Origin: Ancylobacter polymorphus
GTDB lineage: Bacteria; Pseudomonadota; Alphaproteobacteria; Rhizobiales; Xanthobacteraceae
Assembly (NCBI RefSeq): GCF_022836935.1
Contig: NZ_CP083239.1
Coordinates: forward strand, 3,734,001-3,798,000
Direction: 5' to 3'
Length of the DNA stretch: 64,000 bases
Shown: positions 10,660 to 20,757 of the stretch, piece after piece
How the letters are laid out: each line of letters starts with the position of its first letter
How positions within the stretch are numbered: the stretch's first letter is position 1
Position numbers and translations under genes: made by a program
The notes under the pieces: model-generated
Database searches by the model: none
Told to the model about the DNA's origin: nothing
The model's input: the letters and a program-made list of their open reading frames with translations, nothing else

Positions 10660-11967
10660 TCACTGGCCGGCGCCGCCGCACTTGCCGGTCTTGACGTTGA
10701 AGTTGCCGCAGGAGAGCGGCTTGCGCCAATCGGCGATCAGGTCCTTGGAGCCTTCGAGGTAGGGGGACCATTCCTCGGCGACGATCAGGCCGGGGGTCTG
10801 CTCGACGATGTCGAACTGGCCGTCTTCCTTGATCTCGCCGATGAGCACCGGCTTGGTGATGTGGTGGTTCGGCATCATGGCCGAGAAGCCGCCGGAGAGG
10901 TTCGGCACGGTCACGCCGATGAGCGCGTCGATGACCTTGTCGGCATCGGTGGTGCCGGCCTTCTCGACCGCCTTCACCCACATGTTGAAGCCGATGACGG
11001 TGGCTTCCATCGGGTCGTTGGTCACGCGCTTGTCGTTCTTGGTGAAGGCCTGCCACTTCTTGATGAAGGCGGCGTTCTCCGGCACGTCGACCGACTGGAA
11101 GTAGTTCCAGGCGGCGAGGTGACCGACCAGCGGCTTGGTGTCGATGCCGGCGAGTTCCTCTTCACCGACCGAGAAGGCGACGACCGGAATGTCGGTGGCC
11201 TTGATGCCCTGGTTGCCGAGTTCCTTGTAGAACGGCACGTTGGCATCGCCATTGATGGTGGACACCACCGCCGTCTTCTTGCCCGCCGAGCCGAACTTCT
11301 TGATGTCGGCGACGATAGTCTGCCAGTCGGAATGACCGAACGGCGTGTAGTTGATCATGATGTCTTCGGCCTTGACGCCCTTGGACTTCAGATAGGCTTC
11401 AAGGATCTTGTTGGTCGTGCGCGGATAGACATAGTCGGTGCCAGCGAGCACCCAGCGCTGCACGCCCTCATTCTCCATGAGGTAATCGACCGCCGGAATG
11501 GCCTGCTGGTTCGGGGCGGCGCCGGTGTAGAACACGTTGCGCTCGCTCTCCTCGCCCTCATACTGGACCGGGTAGAACAGAATGCTGTTGAGCTCCTTGA
11601 ACACCGGGAGCACGGACTTGCGCGACACCGAGGTCCAGCAGCCGAACACGACCGCGACCTTCTCCTTGGCGATGAGTTCGCGCGCCTTTTCGGCGAAGAG
11701 CGGCCAGTTCGAGGCGGGATCGACCACCACGGCTTCCAGCTTCTTGCCGAGCACGCCGCCGGCCGCGTTCTGCTCCTGCACCATGAACAGCACGGTGTCC
11801 TTCAGCGTGGTCTCGCTGATCGCCATGGTGCCGGACAGAGAGTGCAGCACGCCGACCTTGATCGTCTCCTGGGCGCTCGCGACGCCGCCTCCGGCCAGCG
11901 CCAGCGCAGCCGCACCCACAAGCGCGCGACCGGCCATGCGCCGGGCATGCGTGAACATGTTCAGCAT
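10660..11967 (-). CDS. urtA: Urea ABC transporter substrate-binding protein UrtA
   Basis: UrtA (435 aa) is the periplasmic urea-binding protein. Residues 1-32 are a signal peptide (basic start, Ala-rich core, ASA cleavage site), then the mature protein begins ETIKVGVLHSLSGTMAISE, the typical UrtA/LivJ-type start. The stretches VVVDPASNWPLFAEKARELI, FGCWTSVSRKSVLPVFKE and LFYPVQYEGEE are hallmark UrtA sequence. It is the first gene of the urt-ure block, about 50-60 bp downstream of a sigma-54 promoter. A strong hairpin follows it. Confidence 0.97.
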   Translation of the reverse strand: MLNMFTHARRMAGRALVGAAALALAGGGVASAQETIKVGVLHSLSGTMAISETTLKDTVLFMVQEQNAAGGVLGKKLEAVVVDPASNWPLFAEKARELIAKEKVAVVFGCWTSVSRKSVLPVFKELNSILFYPVQYEGEESERNVFYTGAAPNQQAIPAVDYLMENEGVQRWVLAGTDYVYPRTTNKILEAYLKSKGVKAEDIMINYTPFGHSDWQTIVADIKKFGSAGKKTAVVSTINGDANVPFYKELGNQGIKATDIPVVAFSVGEEELAGIDTKPLVGHLAAWNYFQSVDVPENAAFIKKWQAFTKNDKRVTNDPMEATVIGFNMWVKAVEKAGTTDADKVIDALIGVTVPNLSGGFSAMMPNHHITKPVLIGEIKEDGQFDIVEQTPGLIVAEEWSPYLEGSKDLIADWRKPLSCGNFNVKTGKCGGAGQ

Positions 11968-12446
11968 CTTTATTCCCTTCTGGAGTACACACGCAGGACC
12001 CCCGTCCGCGTGCCGAAGGGATTGTTTGCAACCCGCGTGCCAAGCGCGGCATTGCGGCGGGGGACGGGGATCGGCCCCGCTTTTGGTTCCGGCGGACGCC
12101 GGAGCAGCGAAACAATCAGCCTATTTTTTAATCAAAATTGCAGCGAATTGCACAGCACTGCCGCCTCATGTCGAGATCGCCTGATTTTTGCGCAGCTTTT
12201 CCCGTCCGCGGGCACCTTGCTGGCGCCGCAACGTGACGAGCGAGACCGATAAACGGGGTGGCAGGATACAGATTGCGGCGACGTCGGAGGGCCCGGACCG
12301 AGGAGGCGTGCGCCTGGCGCCGAGATGGCCTCTGGGACAAGCCTGCCCTTGAGGCGGCCGAGCGGGGGACGGCGCGAGCAGCGCGGCGTCTCCCGTGGTA
12401 ACGGGCGGGGCGCGCCTGTTCGCCGACCAGCACGCCCTGCCTTCGG
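11968..12446. other. 479-bp intergenic region upstream of urtA
   Basis: This gap holds the sigma-54 promoter at 12026-12043 and an AT-rich patch at about 12,121-12,160. Within the patch is a direct repeat ATTGCA-N4-ATTGCA (12137-12152) spaced one helical turn apart, where an upstream activator could bind. Open frames here have no recognisable protein features. No hairpin with a T-run was seen at the 3' end of the neighbouring outer-membrane pseudogene. Confidence 0.5.
12026..12043 (-). promoter_or_regulatory. Sigma-54 (RpoN) promoter of the urt-ure operon
   Basis: On the minus strand this reads TTGGCACGCGGGTTGCAA. The -24 element TGGCACG and the -12 element TTGCA are at the required spacing and match the sigma-54 consensus TGGCACG-N4-TTGCW. 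The expected transcription start is near 12,015, giving a leader of roughly 50 nt before urtA. Sigma-54 control with the activator NtrC is known for urea uptake and urease in many proteobacteria. I could not find a convincing NtrC site upstream by eye. Confidence 0.85.
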
Positions 12447-13269
12447 TCAGAACACGTAGTTGATGGTGAGCGCGACCGCCTGATTATTCGCGGTCGCGGA
12501 ATAGTTGCCGCCCGAGGTGCCGGAGAATTCAACCGTCGGGTAGACCGTATCGAACTGGTTGAGGAACTTGTTGGTGACGGTGGACGAGGCCGTATAGGAA
12601 TAATTCAGATCCAGGAACCAGTTGCGCGTGAGGAAATAGGTCACGCCGACGGTCGCCGTGCCGCCCCACACCCAGTCGGACGACGAGAAATAGCCGGGTG
12701 TCCCGGACACATCGTAGCGATGGTCGAGTTCGGCGAAGCCGATCAGGCCGTTCATGTTGGAATTGACGCGCGAGAGCGTCGGGCCGGCGCCGCCATAGAC
12801 GAAACCGCGACCGAAGGAATAACCGATCAGCGGCACCAGCGCGAACTGATGTTCGATTTCCACCTTGTAGTTCTGCAGCAGGTAATTGCCGTTGAACGTA
12901 CCGGAGATTTCGCCGGAATAGCTGCCGGTCTGCGGGATGAGGATATTGTCGCGTGAGCCGGTGAGCCCAAGGCTGTTATAGCTGAACTTCGCGCCCCACA
13001 CCCAGGGCGTGTCATTGATCGTGCGGTAGAAGCCGCCCTGCAGCACGAACGAGGCACCGGTTTCGCTCCCGAGATCGGGATAGGTCGATCCCGCCGCCTG
13101 CCCATTCGCCACCTAGAAGCCAAGCGCGTAGACATCGCTGACGCCGAAGCCGAAAATGTCTTGATTGCCGAAATCAGCCCGGTTCAGAGCCGCGCCGGCA
13201 CCGATGAAGACGCCGTTTGCCGGCATAAGCGGCTGCGACGCCTCCTGCGCCTGCGCCGCCAAAGGCAGG
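12447..13269 (-). pseudogene. Outer-membrane beta-barrel protein, inactivated
   Basis: The translated remnant carries alternating beta-barrel strands and ends in ALTINYVF, the C-terminal aromatic residue used as an outer-membrane assembly signal. A Leu/Ala/Gln stretch ending LAAQAQ at the 5' end looks like the end of a signal peptide. An in-frame TAG at 13113-13115 splits the frame (GVSDVYALGF-stop-VANGQAAG), and the IS5-family element at 13274-14106 separates it from its 5' end. Across the element the frame continues as IFGFALCLSS. The expected initiator in that flank reads ATC (14145-14147) where ATG would fit. The exact porin-like family is not recognised. Confidence 0.7.
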
Positions 13270-13273
13270 CTAG

Positions 13274-14106
13274 GCTCAGGACTCATTGATTTCAAAGCCA
13301 GAAGATGACGGTGGCTGCGATGCATATGGCCGAGAAGAAGGTGTGTGCGCATCGGTCATAGCGTGTGGCGATACGGCGCCAGTCCTTGAGCTTTGCGAAC
13401 AGGTTCTCGACCTTGTGACGCTGGCGGTAGAGGGTTTTGTCGTAGGGATAAGGCCGCTTGCGGCTCCGCGATGAAGGAATGCAGGGCGTGATCCCCTTGT
13501 CGGCGAGCGCCTCCCGGAACCAGGCGCTGTCATAACCCCGGTCGGCGATCAGGGTCTTGGCCGGCGGCAACGCGTTGAGGACGAGGCGGGCGCCCTTGTG
13601 GTCGCTCATCTGGCCTTCCGTCAGCAGCATGATGATCGGACGGCCCGCGCCGTCGCAGACGGTGTGGAGCTTGGAGTTCAATCCGCCTTTGGTGCGCCCG
13701 ATACGACGGGGAACAGCCCCTTTTTGAGCAGGCTCGCCGCCGTGCGGTGGGCCTTCAGATGCGTGGCATCGATCATCACCCGTTCGGGTTTGGGCCCTTC
13801 GCCGGCGAGGCTGGAGAAGATACGGTCGAAGACCCCGAGCCGGCTCCAGCGGATGAAGCGGTTGTACAGCGTCTTGTGCGGGCCGTAGTCCTTCGGCGCA
13901 TCTTTCCACTGCAACCCGTTGCGGATCACATAGACAATGCCGCTCACCACCCGGCGGTCATCGACGCGCGGCACCCCATGGGCCAGCGGAAAGAACGGCG
14001 AGATCCGAGCCATCTGCCGCTCGCTCAGCAAGAACAAATCACCCATCACAGCCTCCTCAATGGAGACTGTGAATCACATCCAGAACGCAATTAATAGGTC
14101 CTGAGC
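13274..14106 (-). mobile_element. IS5-family (IS427-group-like) insertion sequence, 833 bp
   Basis: The ends are imperfect inverted repeats that begin GCTCAGGAC on both sides, then diverge with ATT-ATT blocks still aligned for about 20 bp. Both ends are flanked by CTAG (13270-13273 and 14107-14110), the target preference of the IS5/IS427 groups, so CTAG or its central TA is probably the duplicated target. The size, a two-frame transposase and the target all fit the IS427 group. It is inserted at the signal-peptide end of the outer-membrane pseudogene. Confidence 0.88.
13292..14046 (-). CDS. IS5-family DDE transposase, probably made by -1 frameshift
   Basis: The first frame starts at the ATG at 14044-14046 behind a GGAGG site and ends at 13678. 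The second frame, shifted by -1, carries the rest to 13292. The frames switch at AAAAAGGGG (13717-13725 on the minus strand), where an A-AAG-GGG heptamer can slip. The joined protein of about 251 aa has the DDE-type blocks VMIDATHLKAHRTA, TLIADRGYDSAWFR and KVENLFAKLKDWRRIATRYDR. Programmed -1 frameshifting is known in IS5-family groups; here it is inferred from frame and slip site. A simple frameshift mutation is the alternative. Confidence 0.85.
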
Positions 14107-14266
14107 CTAGAGAGGCACAGTGCAAAGCCAAAGATGCGGTAGTTGATGAGTCCAACCCCCGTGGTGAATGCGCGGAGGATAGGGACGAGGATACCGCCCT
14201 CAACGTCGAATTTTGTTCATATTTCGCCAACCATAGGTCACCAGCTGAGGCAGCAACATCAACCTG

Positions 14267-15418
14267 TTAGCCGGCCATCAGCCCGCTCAGCCGCTCCAGC
14301 GCAAGGTCCAACGTATTGTCGGTCTTGGCAAAGCACAGCCGCACCACGCTCTCGACCGGGTCTTGCGCATAGAAGGCCGAGACCGGGATCGCCGCCACGC
14401 CCTCGCGCGCCACCAGCGACAGGCAGAACGGCTCATCGCGCAGTTGCGGCGACAGCGCGGCGAGATCCACATTGAGAAAGTAAGTGCCGGCGGAGGGCAG
14501 CACGCTCAGCCCGATTCGCGTCAGCCCTTCCGCCAGCCGGTCGCGCGAGCGCTGGAGCCCGGCGCGCATGGCATGAAACCACTCCCGCTCCTTGCCCAGC
14601 CCATAGGCGACGGCGTGCTGAAGCGCGGGCGGCGTGGTGAAGGTGAGAAACTGATGCGCCTTGGACAGCACGCGCATCAGCTCCGGCGCGGCACAGACGA
14701 AGCCGACCTTCCAGCCGGTCATGCCGAAGATCTTGCCGGCCGAACCGATCTTCACCGCGCGCTCGCGCATTCCCGGCAGGGCGAGAACGGACTGATGCGC
14801 AAGGCCGTCGAAGATGACGTGTTCCCACACCTCATCGCTCACCAGCACGGCGCCGGAGCGGGTGCAGAAATGGGCAAGCAGCGCGAGTTCTTCCGCGTCG
14901 AATACTCGTCCCGTCGGGTTGTGCGGGTTGTTGAACAGCACGAGCTTGGTGCGCGGCGTAAACGCGGCCGCGAGCGCCTCCTCGGTAAGCCGCCAGTGCG
15001 GCGGCACCAGCCGAACGAGGCGCGGCACGCCACCGGCGCGCTTCACCAGCGGCAGATAGGCGTCATAGAGCGGCTGGAACAGCACCACCTCGTCGCCCGG
15101 CTCGATCAAAGCGAGCAGCGCGCCGGCAATGGCCTCGGTGGCGCCTGACGTGACCATCACCTCGCGCTCGGGGTCGAGGTCGAGCCGCTGCCAGTCGCGG
15201 TAATGGGCGGCGACGGCGCGGCGCAGGTCGAGGGTCCCCATCATCGGCGGGTACTGGTTCCAGCCGTCGAGCACCGCCTCCGCCGCTTTCTCGCGCACGT
15301 CGCGCGGGCCGGGATCGTCCGGGAAACCCTGGCCGAGATTGACCGCCTCATGCTGGCGGGCCAGCGCCGACATGGTTTCGAACACGGTGGTCGGCAGGGC
15401 GGCGAAAAGCGAATTCAT
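14267..15418 (-). CDS. PLP-dependent aminotransferase, class I fold (methionine/kynurenine aminotransferase-like)
   Basis: A 383-residue fold-type I aminotransferase. It shows NLGQGFPDD near the start, NNPHNPTG at residues 163-170, VSDEVWEH at 193-200, and the PLP Schiff-base lysine K229 in SAGKIFGMTGWKVGF, with the phosphate-binding arginine expected in the C-terminal VVRLCFAK stretch. These match the YbdL/kynurenine aminotransferase branch, whose members accept methionine, glutamine or kynurenine. The substrate is not decided by the sequence. It stands alone between the IS element and the DUF1513 gene, 93 bp after the latter's stop. Confidence 0.85.
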   Translation of the reverse strand: MNSLFAALPTTVFETMSALARQHEAVNLGQGFPDDPGPRDVREKAAEAVLDGWNQYPPMMGTLDLRRAVAAHYRDWQRLDLDPEREVMVTSGATEAIAGALLALIEPGDEVVLFQPLYDAYLPLVKRAGGVPRLVRLVPPHWRLTEEALAAAFTPRTKLVLFNNPHNPTGRVFDAEELALLAHFCTRSGAVLVSDEVWEHVIFDGLAHQSVLALPGMRERAVKIGSAGKIFGMTGWKVGFVCAAPELMRVLSKAHQFLTFTTPPALQHAVAYGLGKEREWFHAMRAGLQRSRDRLAEGLTRIGLSVLPSAGTYFLNVDLAALSPQLRDEPFCLSLVAREGVAAIPVSAFYAQDPVESVVRLCFAKTDNTLDLALERLSGLMAG

Positions 15419-15511
15419 TTCACGGAACCGGAGCGGGATAGAGGGCAGTCGAACGCGTCAGCCCTGTTTTATCCGCCGCAGGCGAAAAGAAAAGCGCCTC
15501 CTGCCCCGCGC

Positions 15512-16624
15512 TCACCCCACCAGCACGGCGTGGTTGTCGTAGCGCGGGCCGCCGGAGCGGCGGGCGACGACGCCGACGCCTTCGCCATCGGTGGCGAGAA
15601 GCACCGTCTCGCCGAGGCCGCTGGTGGCGAGGAACTGGCCCGCCTCCCGCGTCGGGGCGAGGCCGCAGCCATCGACCAGCGGCAGCGACCCGATATAGCG
15701 CCCGTCGCGGCGCCACAGCGCCACCCGGTTGCCGCGCGGGCTGGCGGCGGCGACATAGGCGCCCGAGGTATCCAGCGCCACCGAGCCGATATAGGTACGC
15801 AGCCCGCGCCACGCCTCGTCCGGCGCATCGAAGGCCCGCAGCCCCTCCCCCTCCACCGCGTAGAGCAGCGGCCGGGCGACGCCATCGGCGAGCAGATCCT
15901 GCGCCGCCACCACGGTGAAGCCGTCCGCACCTGAAGTGAGGTGGCGCAGCGACAGCGAGGCGAGGTCCTCGCTCAATTCCGCGACCGAGCGCACCGCGCC
16001 GCTGGCGGGGTCGAGCAGGGCGATACTCGCGCCCGCCACCTCGGCGCCGAGCGCTTCCGGCGTGTGTGGCTCGATACCGCCATTGGCGACGACGAGCGCG
16101 CCCCCGGCAGGCAGCATGTCGTGCGGGCCGATGCCGGCGGAGGCCCATTCCGCCTCCACCGCGAAGCCCGCCTCCACCACGCGGCGGGTGACGACGCCCT
16201 GCCCGTCCGCCCGCGCGATCTCCACGGCAAGGAAACGCCGCCCGCCGTCGATAAAGCGGCCATGGCCGGAGAACACCCGGCCCTCGCCCGGCTCGAACGT
16301 CGCCAGCACGGTGCCAGCCCGGCGGTCGAACAGCACGGCCGTGGTGCCGGGCCGGCGCGCCACGGCGATGGCGGTGCGCCCGTCCGGGCTCGGCTCCACC
16401 CAGTGCAGGCGCTGCGCGCCGGAACCGACCGGCGTGGCGGCAAAGTCCGGGGCGACGACGACGGGCGCAAAGCCGCCTTCCACGCCGGCGGTGGCGAGCC
16501 ATTCCGCCTCCAGCAGATGATCGCGCGCATGCGCGGCACCGCTGGCGAACAGCACGCGCGGGCCGGCCGCGAGGGCCCCCAGCGCCCCGACCAGCGAGCG
16601 TCGGGTCAGATCGATGAGGCCCAT
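15512..16624 (-). CDS. DUF1513 domain protein, Tat-exported, iron-module partner
   Basis: This 370-residue protein starts at the ATG 16622-16624 behind a strong GGGAGGGG site, 11 bp after the preceding imelysin gene. The N-terminus LTRRSLVGALGALA resembles a Tat signal and ends AHARD. The body is a chain of beta-propeller-like strands with RLHWVEPSPDGRTAIAVARRPG, VFSGHGRFIDGG, GIGPHDMLPAGGALVVANGG and LRHLTSGADG, typical of DUF1513. Members are found beside imelysin and DUF1111 genes. The molecular role is unknown; a periplasmic part in iron uptake is inferred from context. Confidence 0.85.
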   Translation of the reverse strand: MGLIDLTRRSLVGALGALAAGPRVLFASGAAHARDHLLEAEWLATAGVEGGFAPVVVAPDFAATPVGSGAQRLHWVEPSPDGRTAIAVARRPGTTAVLFDRRAGTVLATFEPGEGRVFSGHGRFIDGGRRFLAVEIARADGQGVVTRRVVEAGFAVEAEWASAGIGPHDMLPAGGALVVANGGIEPHTPEALGAEVAGASIALLDPASGAVRSVAELSEDLASLSLRHLTSGADGFTVVAAQDLLADGVARPLLYAVEGEGLRAFDAPDEAWRGLRTYIGSVALDTSGAYVAAASPRGNRVALWRRDGRYIGSLPLVDGCGLAPTREAGQFLATSGLGETVLLATDGEGVGVVARRSGGPRYDNHAVLVG

Positions 16625-16635
16625 CCGCCCCTCCC

Positions 16636-17760
16636 TCAGTCGCCGTCGAGCGCGTTGAAGCCGATCGGCACGCCGAGGCCGGCGGCCAGCGGCCGGGCGA
16701 CACCCGCCTGCGCCGCCTTGAACACCGTCACCGCCGCCTGCAGCGCCTTGCGGCCTTCGGGCGTTGTCGCCGCCGCGCCGATATCCTCCGGCAGGCCCTG
16801 CGCCGTCGCCTGCGCCGCCTGCAGCGTCGCCTGGAAGCTGGCGCGGTCCTTGGCATCGAGGCCAGCACTGAGCGCTTCGCCGAGCGCGCTGGCACTGGTC
16901 ACGATGGCGACGATGGTCTCCTTGGAAAGCCCGCTGCGCCGGCGGTCGGAGAGCAGCGGCTTGGCCTCGTCGGCGCTCTTGCCGAGCACCACCAGCAGGC
17001 GCTGATCGACCACGCGCTGATAGGCCCCGGCGAGATCGGTGACGATCTGGCTGAGCAACGCCTTGGGATCGGGGAAATAGACCGGATCGGCCTTGCCGGC
17101 GATGAGTTGCGCCAGCAGCCCTTCGCTGCGACTGCCCCATCCGGCGCGGAGTTCACCGGCGATGGTGGCGAGGTTGAGCGCGACGGCGCGGCCAAGCGCG
17201 CAGCGCCGCGCCGCTTCCGGCCCCGCCACCAGCGCGGCCTCCGCCCCCTCGTCGTAAAGGATGCGCTCCAGCGCCGGCAGGCCCTGCGCGGCGGCGCTGA
17301 GACGGAAAAAGCGCTGCGGCTGCAACCGCTCATCCGTGGGATCGGCGATCAGTTCGGCGACGGAGCGCCCGACGGCGTTACGACGCTCCGGAAACAGGTT
17401 GAAGCGGTCCGGCCGCAGCGACAGGATGATCGGGCCGAAGGTGACGAACTCCACCGCCGACCAGGCCTCGGAAGCGGCGACGAAACGCGCCTTCAGTTCG
17501 GCCACGCCCGCATCCGATGGCGCGGCGCAGAAACCGTCCCATGCCGCCTGCTGCGCCTTGGCAGCCGCGAGCAGCGTATCGTAGCGCGGCAGTAGCCAGC
17601 TCTCCACGACATCAGGGGCGGAAACCGGCGCGGCATGAGCGCGACCGACGAACAGGGTGGTGAGCAGGGAGCCGGCAGCGGCGACCGCCGGCATGCCTTG
17701 CGCCGCCTGCGCGATCTGGGTCGCCAGTGCCAGGGCCACGGCGAAGGGGGATCGGCTCAT
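16636..17760 (-). CDS. Imelysin-family periplasmic protein (second copy)
   Basis: A 374-residue protein with an N-terminal export signal of about 43 residues ending GRAHA|APV. It contains the imelysin helical-bundle features VESWLLPRYDTLLAAA, AWSAVEFVTFGPI and RFNLFPERR. The GxHxxE motif of IrpA is not obvious, so the metal site may differ or be lost, as in the second imelysin of similar clusters. It lies 15 bp after the di-heme gene and 11 bp before the DUF1513 gene, so these three are probably one transcript. Confidence 0.85.
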   Translation of the reverse strand: MSRSPFAVALALATQIAQAAQGMPAVAAAGSLLTTLFVGRAHAAPVSAPDVVESWLLPRYDTLLAAAKAQQAAWDGFCAAPSDAGVAELKARFVAASEAWSAVEFVTFGPIILSLRPDRFNLFPERRNAVGRSVAELIADPTDERLQPQRFFRLSAAAQGLPALERILYDEGAEAALVAGPEAARRCALGRAVALNLATIAGELRAGWGSRSEGLLAQLIAGKADPVYFPDPKALLSQIVTDLAGAYQRVVDQRLLVVLGKSADEAKPLLSDRRRSGLSKETIVAIVTSASALGEALSAGLDAKDRASFQATLQAAQATAQGLPEDIGAAATTPEGRKALQAAVTVFKAAQAGVARPLAAGLGVPIGFNALDGD

Positions 17761-17775
17761 GGGCAGGGCCTCGTT

Positions 17776-18954
<1,179 letters not shown>

Positions 18955-19043
18955 GGCGGAGAAGTGGAGGAGGACGCTGCCAATGAGGCCGCTACGCAGA
19001 GTCTTCGCTGGGTCCCGGATCGGCGCTTCGGCTGCGCCTCCGC

Positions 19044-19075
19044 TTGTCCGGGACACGGAGGCGTTTCCCGGACAA
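19044..19075. repeat. Inverted repeat with 10-bp arms
   Basis: The arms TTGTCCGGGA and TCCCGGACAA match perfectly with a 12-nt spacer. It lies next to a copy of the dispersed palindromic repeat and shares the TCCGGGA core with it, so it may be a degenerate member. No T-run is present. Confidence 0.6.
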
Positions 19076-19113
19076 GCCGCGCGCCGCGCGGCGTGTCCGG
19101 AAACGGTCGATCC

Positions 19114-19205
19114 GTCATCCCGGACGCCCGGCGGGCGATCCGCGATCGAAAGCAGAAGACGGGACGCGATCCCGGCTCTCCGGTTGCGCCGGCGGCCGGG
19201 ATGAC
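19114..19205. repeat. Dispersed palindromic repeat, copy 1
   Basis: The 92-bp unit starts GTCATCCCGGACG and ends GGCCGGGATGAC, so its termini are inverted copies of each other, with internal GATC-CGG blocks. The same design recurs at 29404, 45395, 47566 and 56846. This copy lies between the multicopper oxidase and DUF1111 genes. Confidence 0.8.
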
Positions 19206-19280
19206 GGCCCACTGACGCTTCCGGCCCCTGCCTACAGGCCCGCGTGGGCGTCACTGACATGAGATGGCGCTGGTCTTCCA

Positions 19281-20750
19281 TCACACCACCCGGAACCAGC
19301 CCATCATCCCGGTCTCCATATGCTCCAGGATGTGGCAGTGAAACACCCAGTCGCCGCGTGCGGCGACGAAGGCGGTCTCCACCGCCTCGCCCGGCTGCAC
19401 CAGCACCGTATCGGCGAAATGGCGCGGCAGGCGGCCGAGGCTGGAAGACATCACCTCGAAAGCGTGGCCGTGCAGATGCACCGGGTGGGGAAAGCGCGTC
19501 TCGTTCTTGATCTCCACCACATAGGAGGCGCCCTCCTCCATCCGCGCCAGCGGCGGCGGCAGGTTGCGGCGTGTACCGGTGGGCCAGGATTCCGACTGGA
19601 TGCCCCAATAGGTGGTGGAGCCGACGCACAGGCTGTCGATCAGCGCCTTGGCCAGCGGATCGTCCGGCGGCAGAGCAATGTCCTTCACCGCCTGGTCGGT
19701 GGCCTGCTGCAGGGTGAAGGAAAGCCGCGTCGACTGCTTCAGCGCCGGCTTCGGCAGCTCCGCCTTGGGCAAAGCGAGCGGCCCCTTGCGCGGCTTGCCC
19801 ACCTTGCCGGCGGCAATGAGCGTCGCGAACTCGTAAATGTCAGCGGCGCGATAATCGCCCAGCGTCACCGGGGATCCGTCGGCCGGCATGCGGATGTCGA
19901 GGTCGATGCGCTGGGCCGGGCCCATGCGCCAGATGCCATCCGGCAGATCGTCGAGCCGGACCGGGGGCAAAGCATGGCCATCGACGGCGATAAGCCAGGC
20001 TTCGCCGCCTTCCACGCCGATATCCATGATGCGGGTGGAATCGATGTTGAGGATACGCAGCCGCACATGGCCGCCCGCCGGCGCTTTCAGCTCAACCGAG
20101 GCCGCGCCGTTCACCGTGCGGGTCGCGCCGAAGGTGCCGGCCTTGGAAGCGCCGTCGGGCTCGGAGAGCGGCAGGTAGCTGCCGTCCTCCTTCAACCGCC
20201 AGTCCTTCAGGCACAGCACATGCTCGGCATCGAAGACGGGATCGCGCGAATCCTCGACGATCAGCACGCCGGCGAGGCCTTTGCCGGCCTGCCCGGTCTC
20301 GTCGCAATGCGGATGGAAGAAGAAGGTGCCGGGATCGTCCAGCGGCAGCAGATGCACGAAGCGCCCGCCCGGCTGCACCAGCGGCTGGGTCAGGGTGGGC
20401 ACGCCGTCAAATTCATTCGGCATGCGGATGCCGTGGAAATGCAGGGTCGAGCCCTCATCGATGCCGTTGACGAAGGTGGCCTTCAGCCGCGTGCCGCGCG
20501 GCATGCGCAGGGTGCGGAAGGGCGTGCCATCATAGGCGAGGATGCGGGTCGCGGGCCCCTGCGGGCCGAGGAGCTTCAGCTCCATCTCGCCGGCGGTCAG
20601 CGTCACTTCCTGCGTCGGCTTGAAGGCCGAAACGTCGAAAGGCGCGCGCGCGGCGCCGGTACGGCTCGGCGCGAGAAGCGCCATGCCGCCGAACGCCACG
20701 CCCGCGCCCAGAAAGGCGCGGCGCGAGAGACCCGCGCCGCCCATGGTCAT
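19281..20750 (-). CDS. Multicopper oxidase, Tat-exported
   Basis: A 489-residue multicopper oxidase. A Tat signal (SRRAFLGAG, residues 9-17) precedes three cupredoxin-like domains. The copper motifs are HFHG at 104-107, HPH at 146-148, HPVHLHGH at 422-429 and HCHILEHMETGMMG at 471-484, which supplies the T1 Cys and a Met axial ligand. Enzymes of this type (CueO, CopA, SufI relatives) oxidise Fe(II), Cu(I) or phenols in the periplasm. No Met-rich insert like that of CueO was seen. It starts 7 bp after the upstream imelysin gene, so it is co-transcribed with it, and ferroxidase activity is a reasonable inference. Confidence 0.92.
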   Translation of the reverse strand: MTMGGAGLSRRAFLGAGVAFGGMALLAPSRTGAARAPFDVSAFKPTQEVTLTAGEMELKLLGPQGPATRILAYDGTPFRTLRMPRGTRLKATFVNGIDEGSTLHFHGIRMPNEFDGVPTLTQPLVQPGGRFVHLLPLDDPGTFFFHPHCDETGQAGKGLAGVLIVEDSRDPVFDAEHVLCLKDWRLKEDGSYLPLSEPDGASKAGTFGATRTVNGAASVELKAPAGGHVRLRILNIDSTRIMDIGVEGGEAWLIAVDGHALPPVRLDDLPDGIWRMGPAQRIDLDIRMPADGSPVTLGDYRAADIYEFATLIAAGKVGKPRKGPLALPKAELPKPALKQSTRLSFTLQQATDQAVKDIALPPDDPLAKALIDSLCVGSTTYWGIQSESWPTGTRRNLPPPLARMEEGASYVVEIKNETRFPHPVHLHGHAFEVMSSSLGRLPRHFADTVLVQPGEAVETAFVAARGDWVFHCHILEHMETGMMGWFRVV

Positions 20751-20757
20751 GGCCGTC

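Larger units (their letters stand above)
18955..19280. other. 326-bp gap rich in palindromes between the oxidase and di-heme genes
   Basis: This stretch contains one full copy of the dispersed palindromic repeat (19114-19205), a separate perfect 10-bp inverted repeat (TTGTCCGGGA at 19044-19053 with TCCCGGACAA at 19066-19075), and a related GTCCCGGA...TCCGGGAC pair around 19012-19054. No credible coding region was seen. The structures could slow or end transcription between the two genes. Confidence 0.6.

Noticed and set aside
12100..12446. NtrC binding site upstream of urtA
   Set aside because: Some TGCAC-like halves and an ATTGCA repeat are present, but no convincing dyad TGCACC-N5-GGTGCA was found.
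12128..12532. Minus-strand open frame upstream of urtA
   Set aside because: Composition is Arg/Ala/Pro-rich, as expected of a random GC-rich frame, and no domain is visible.
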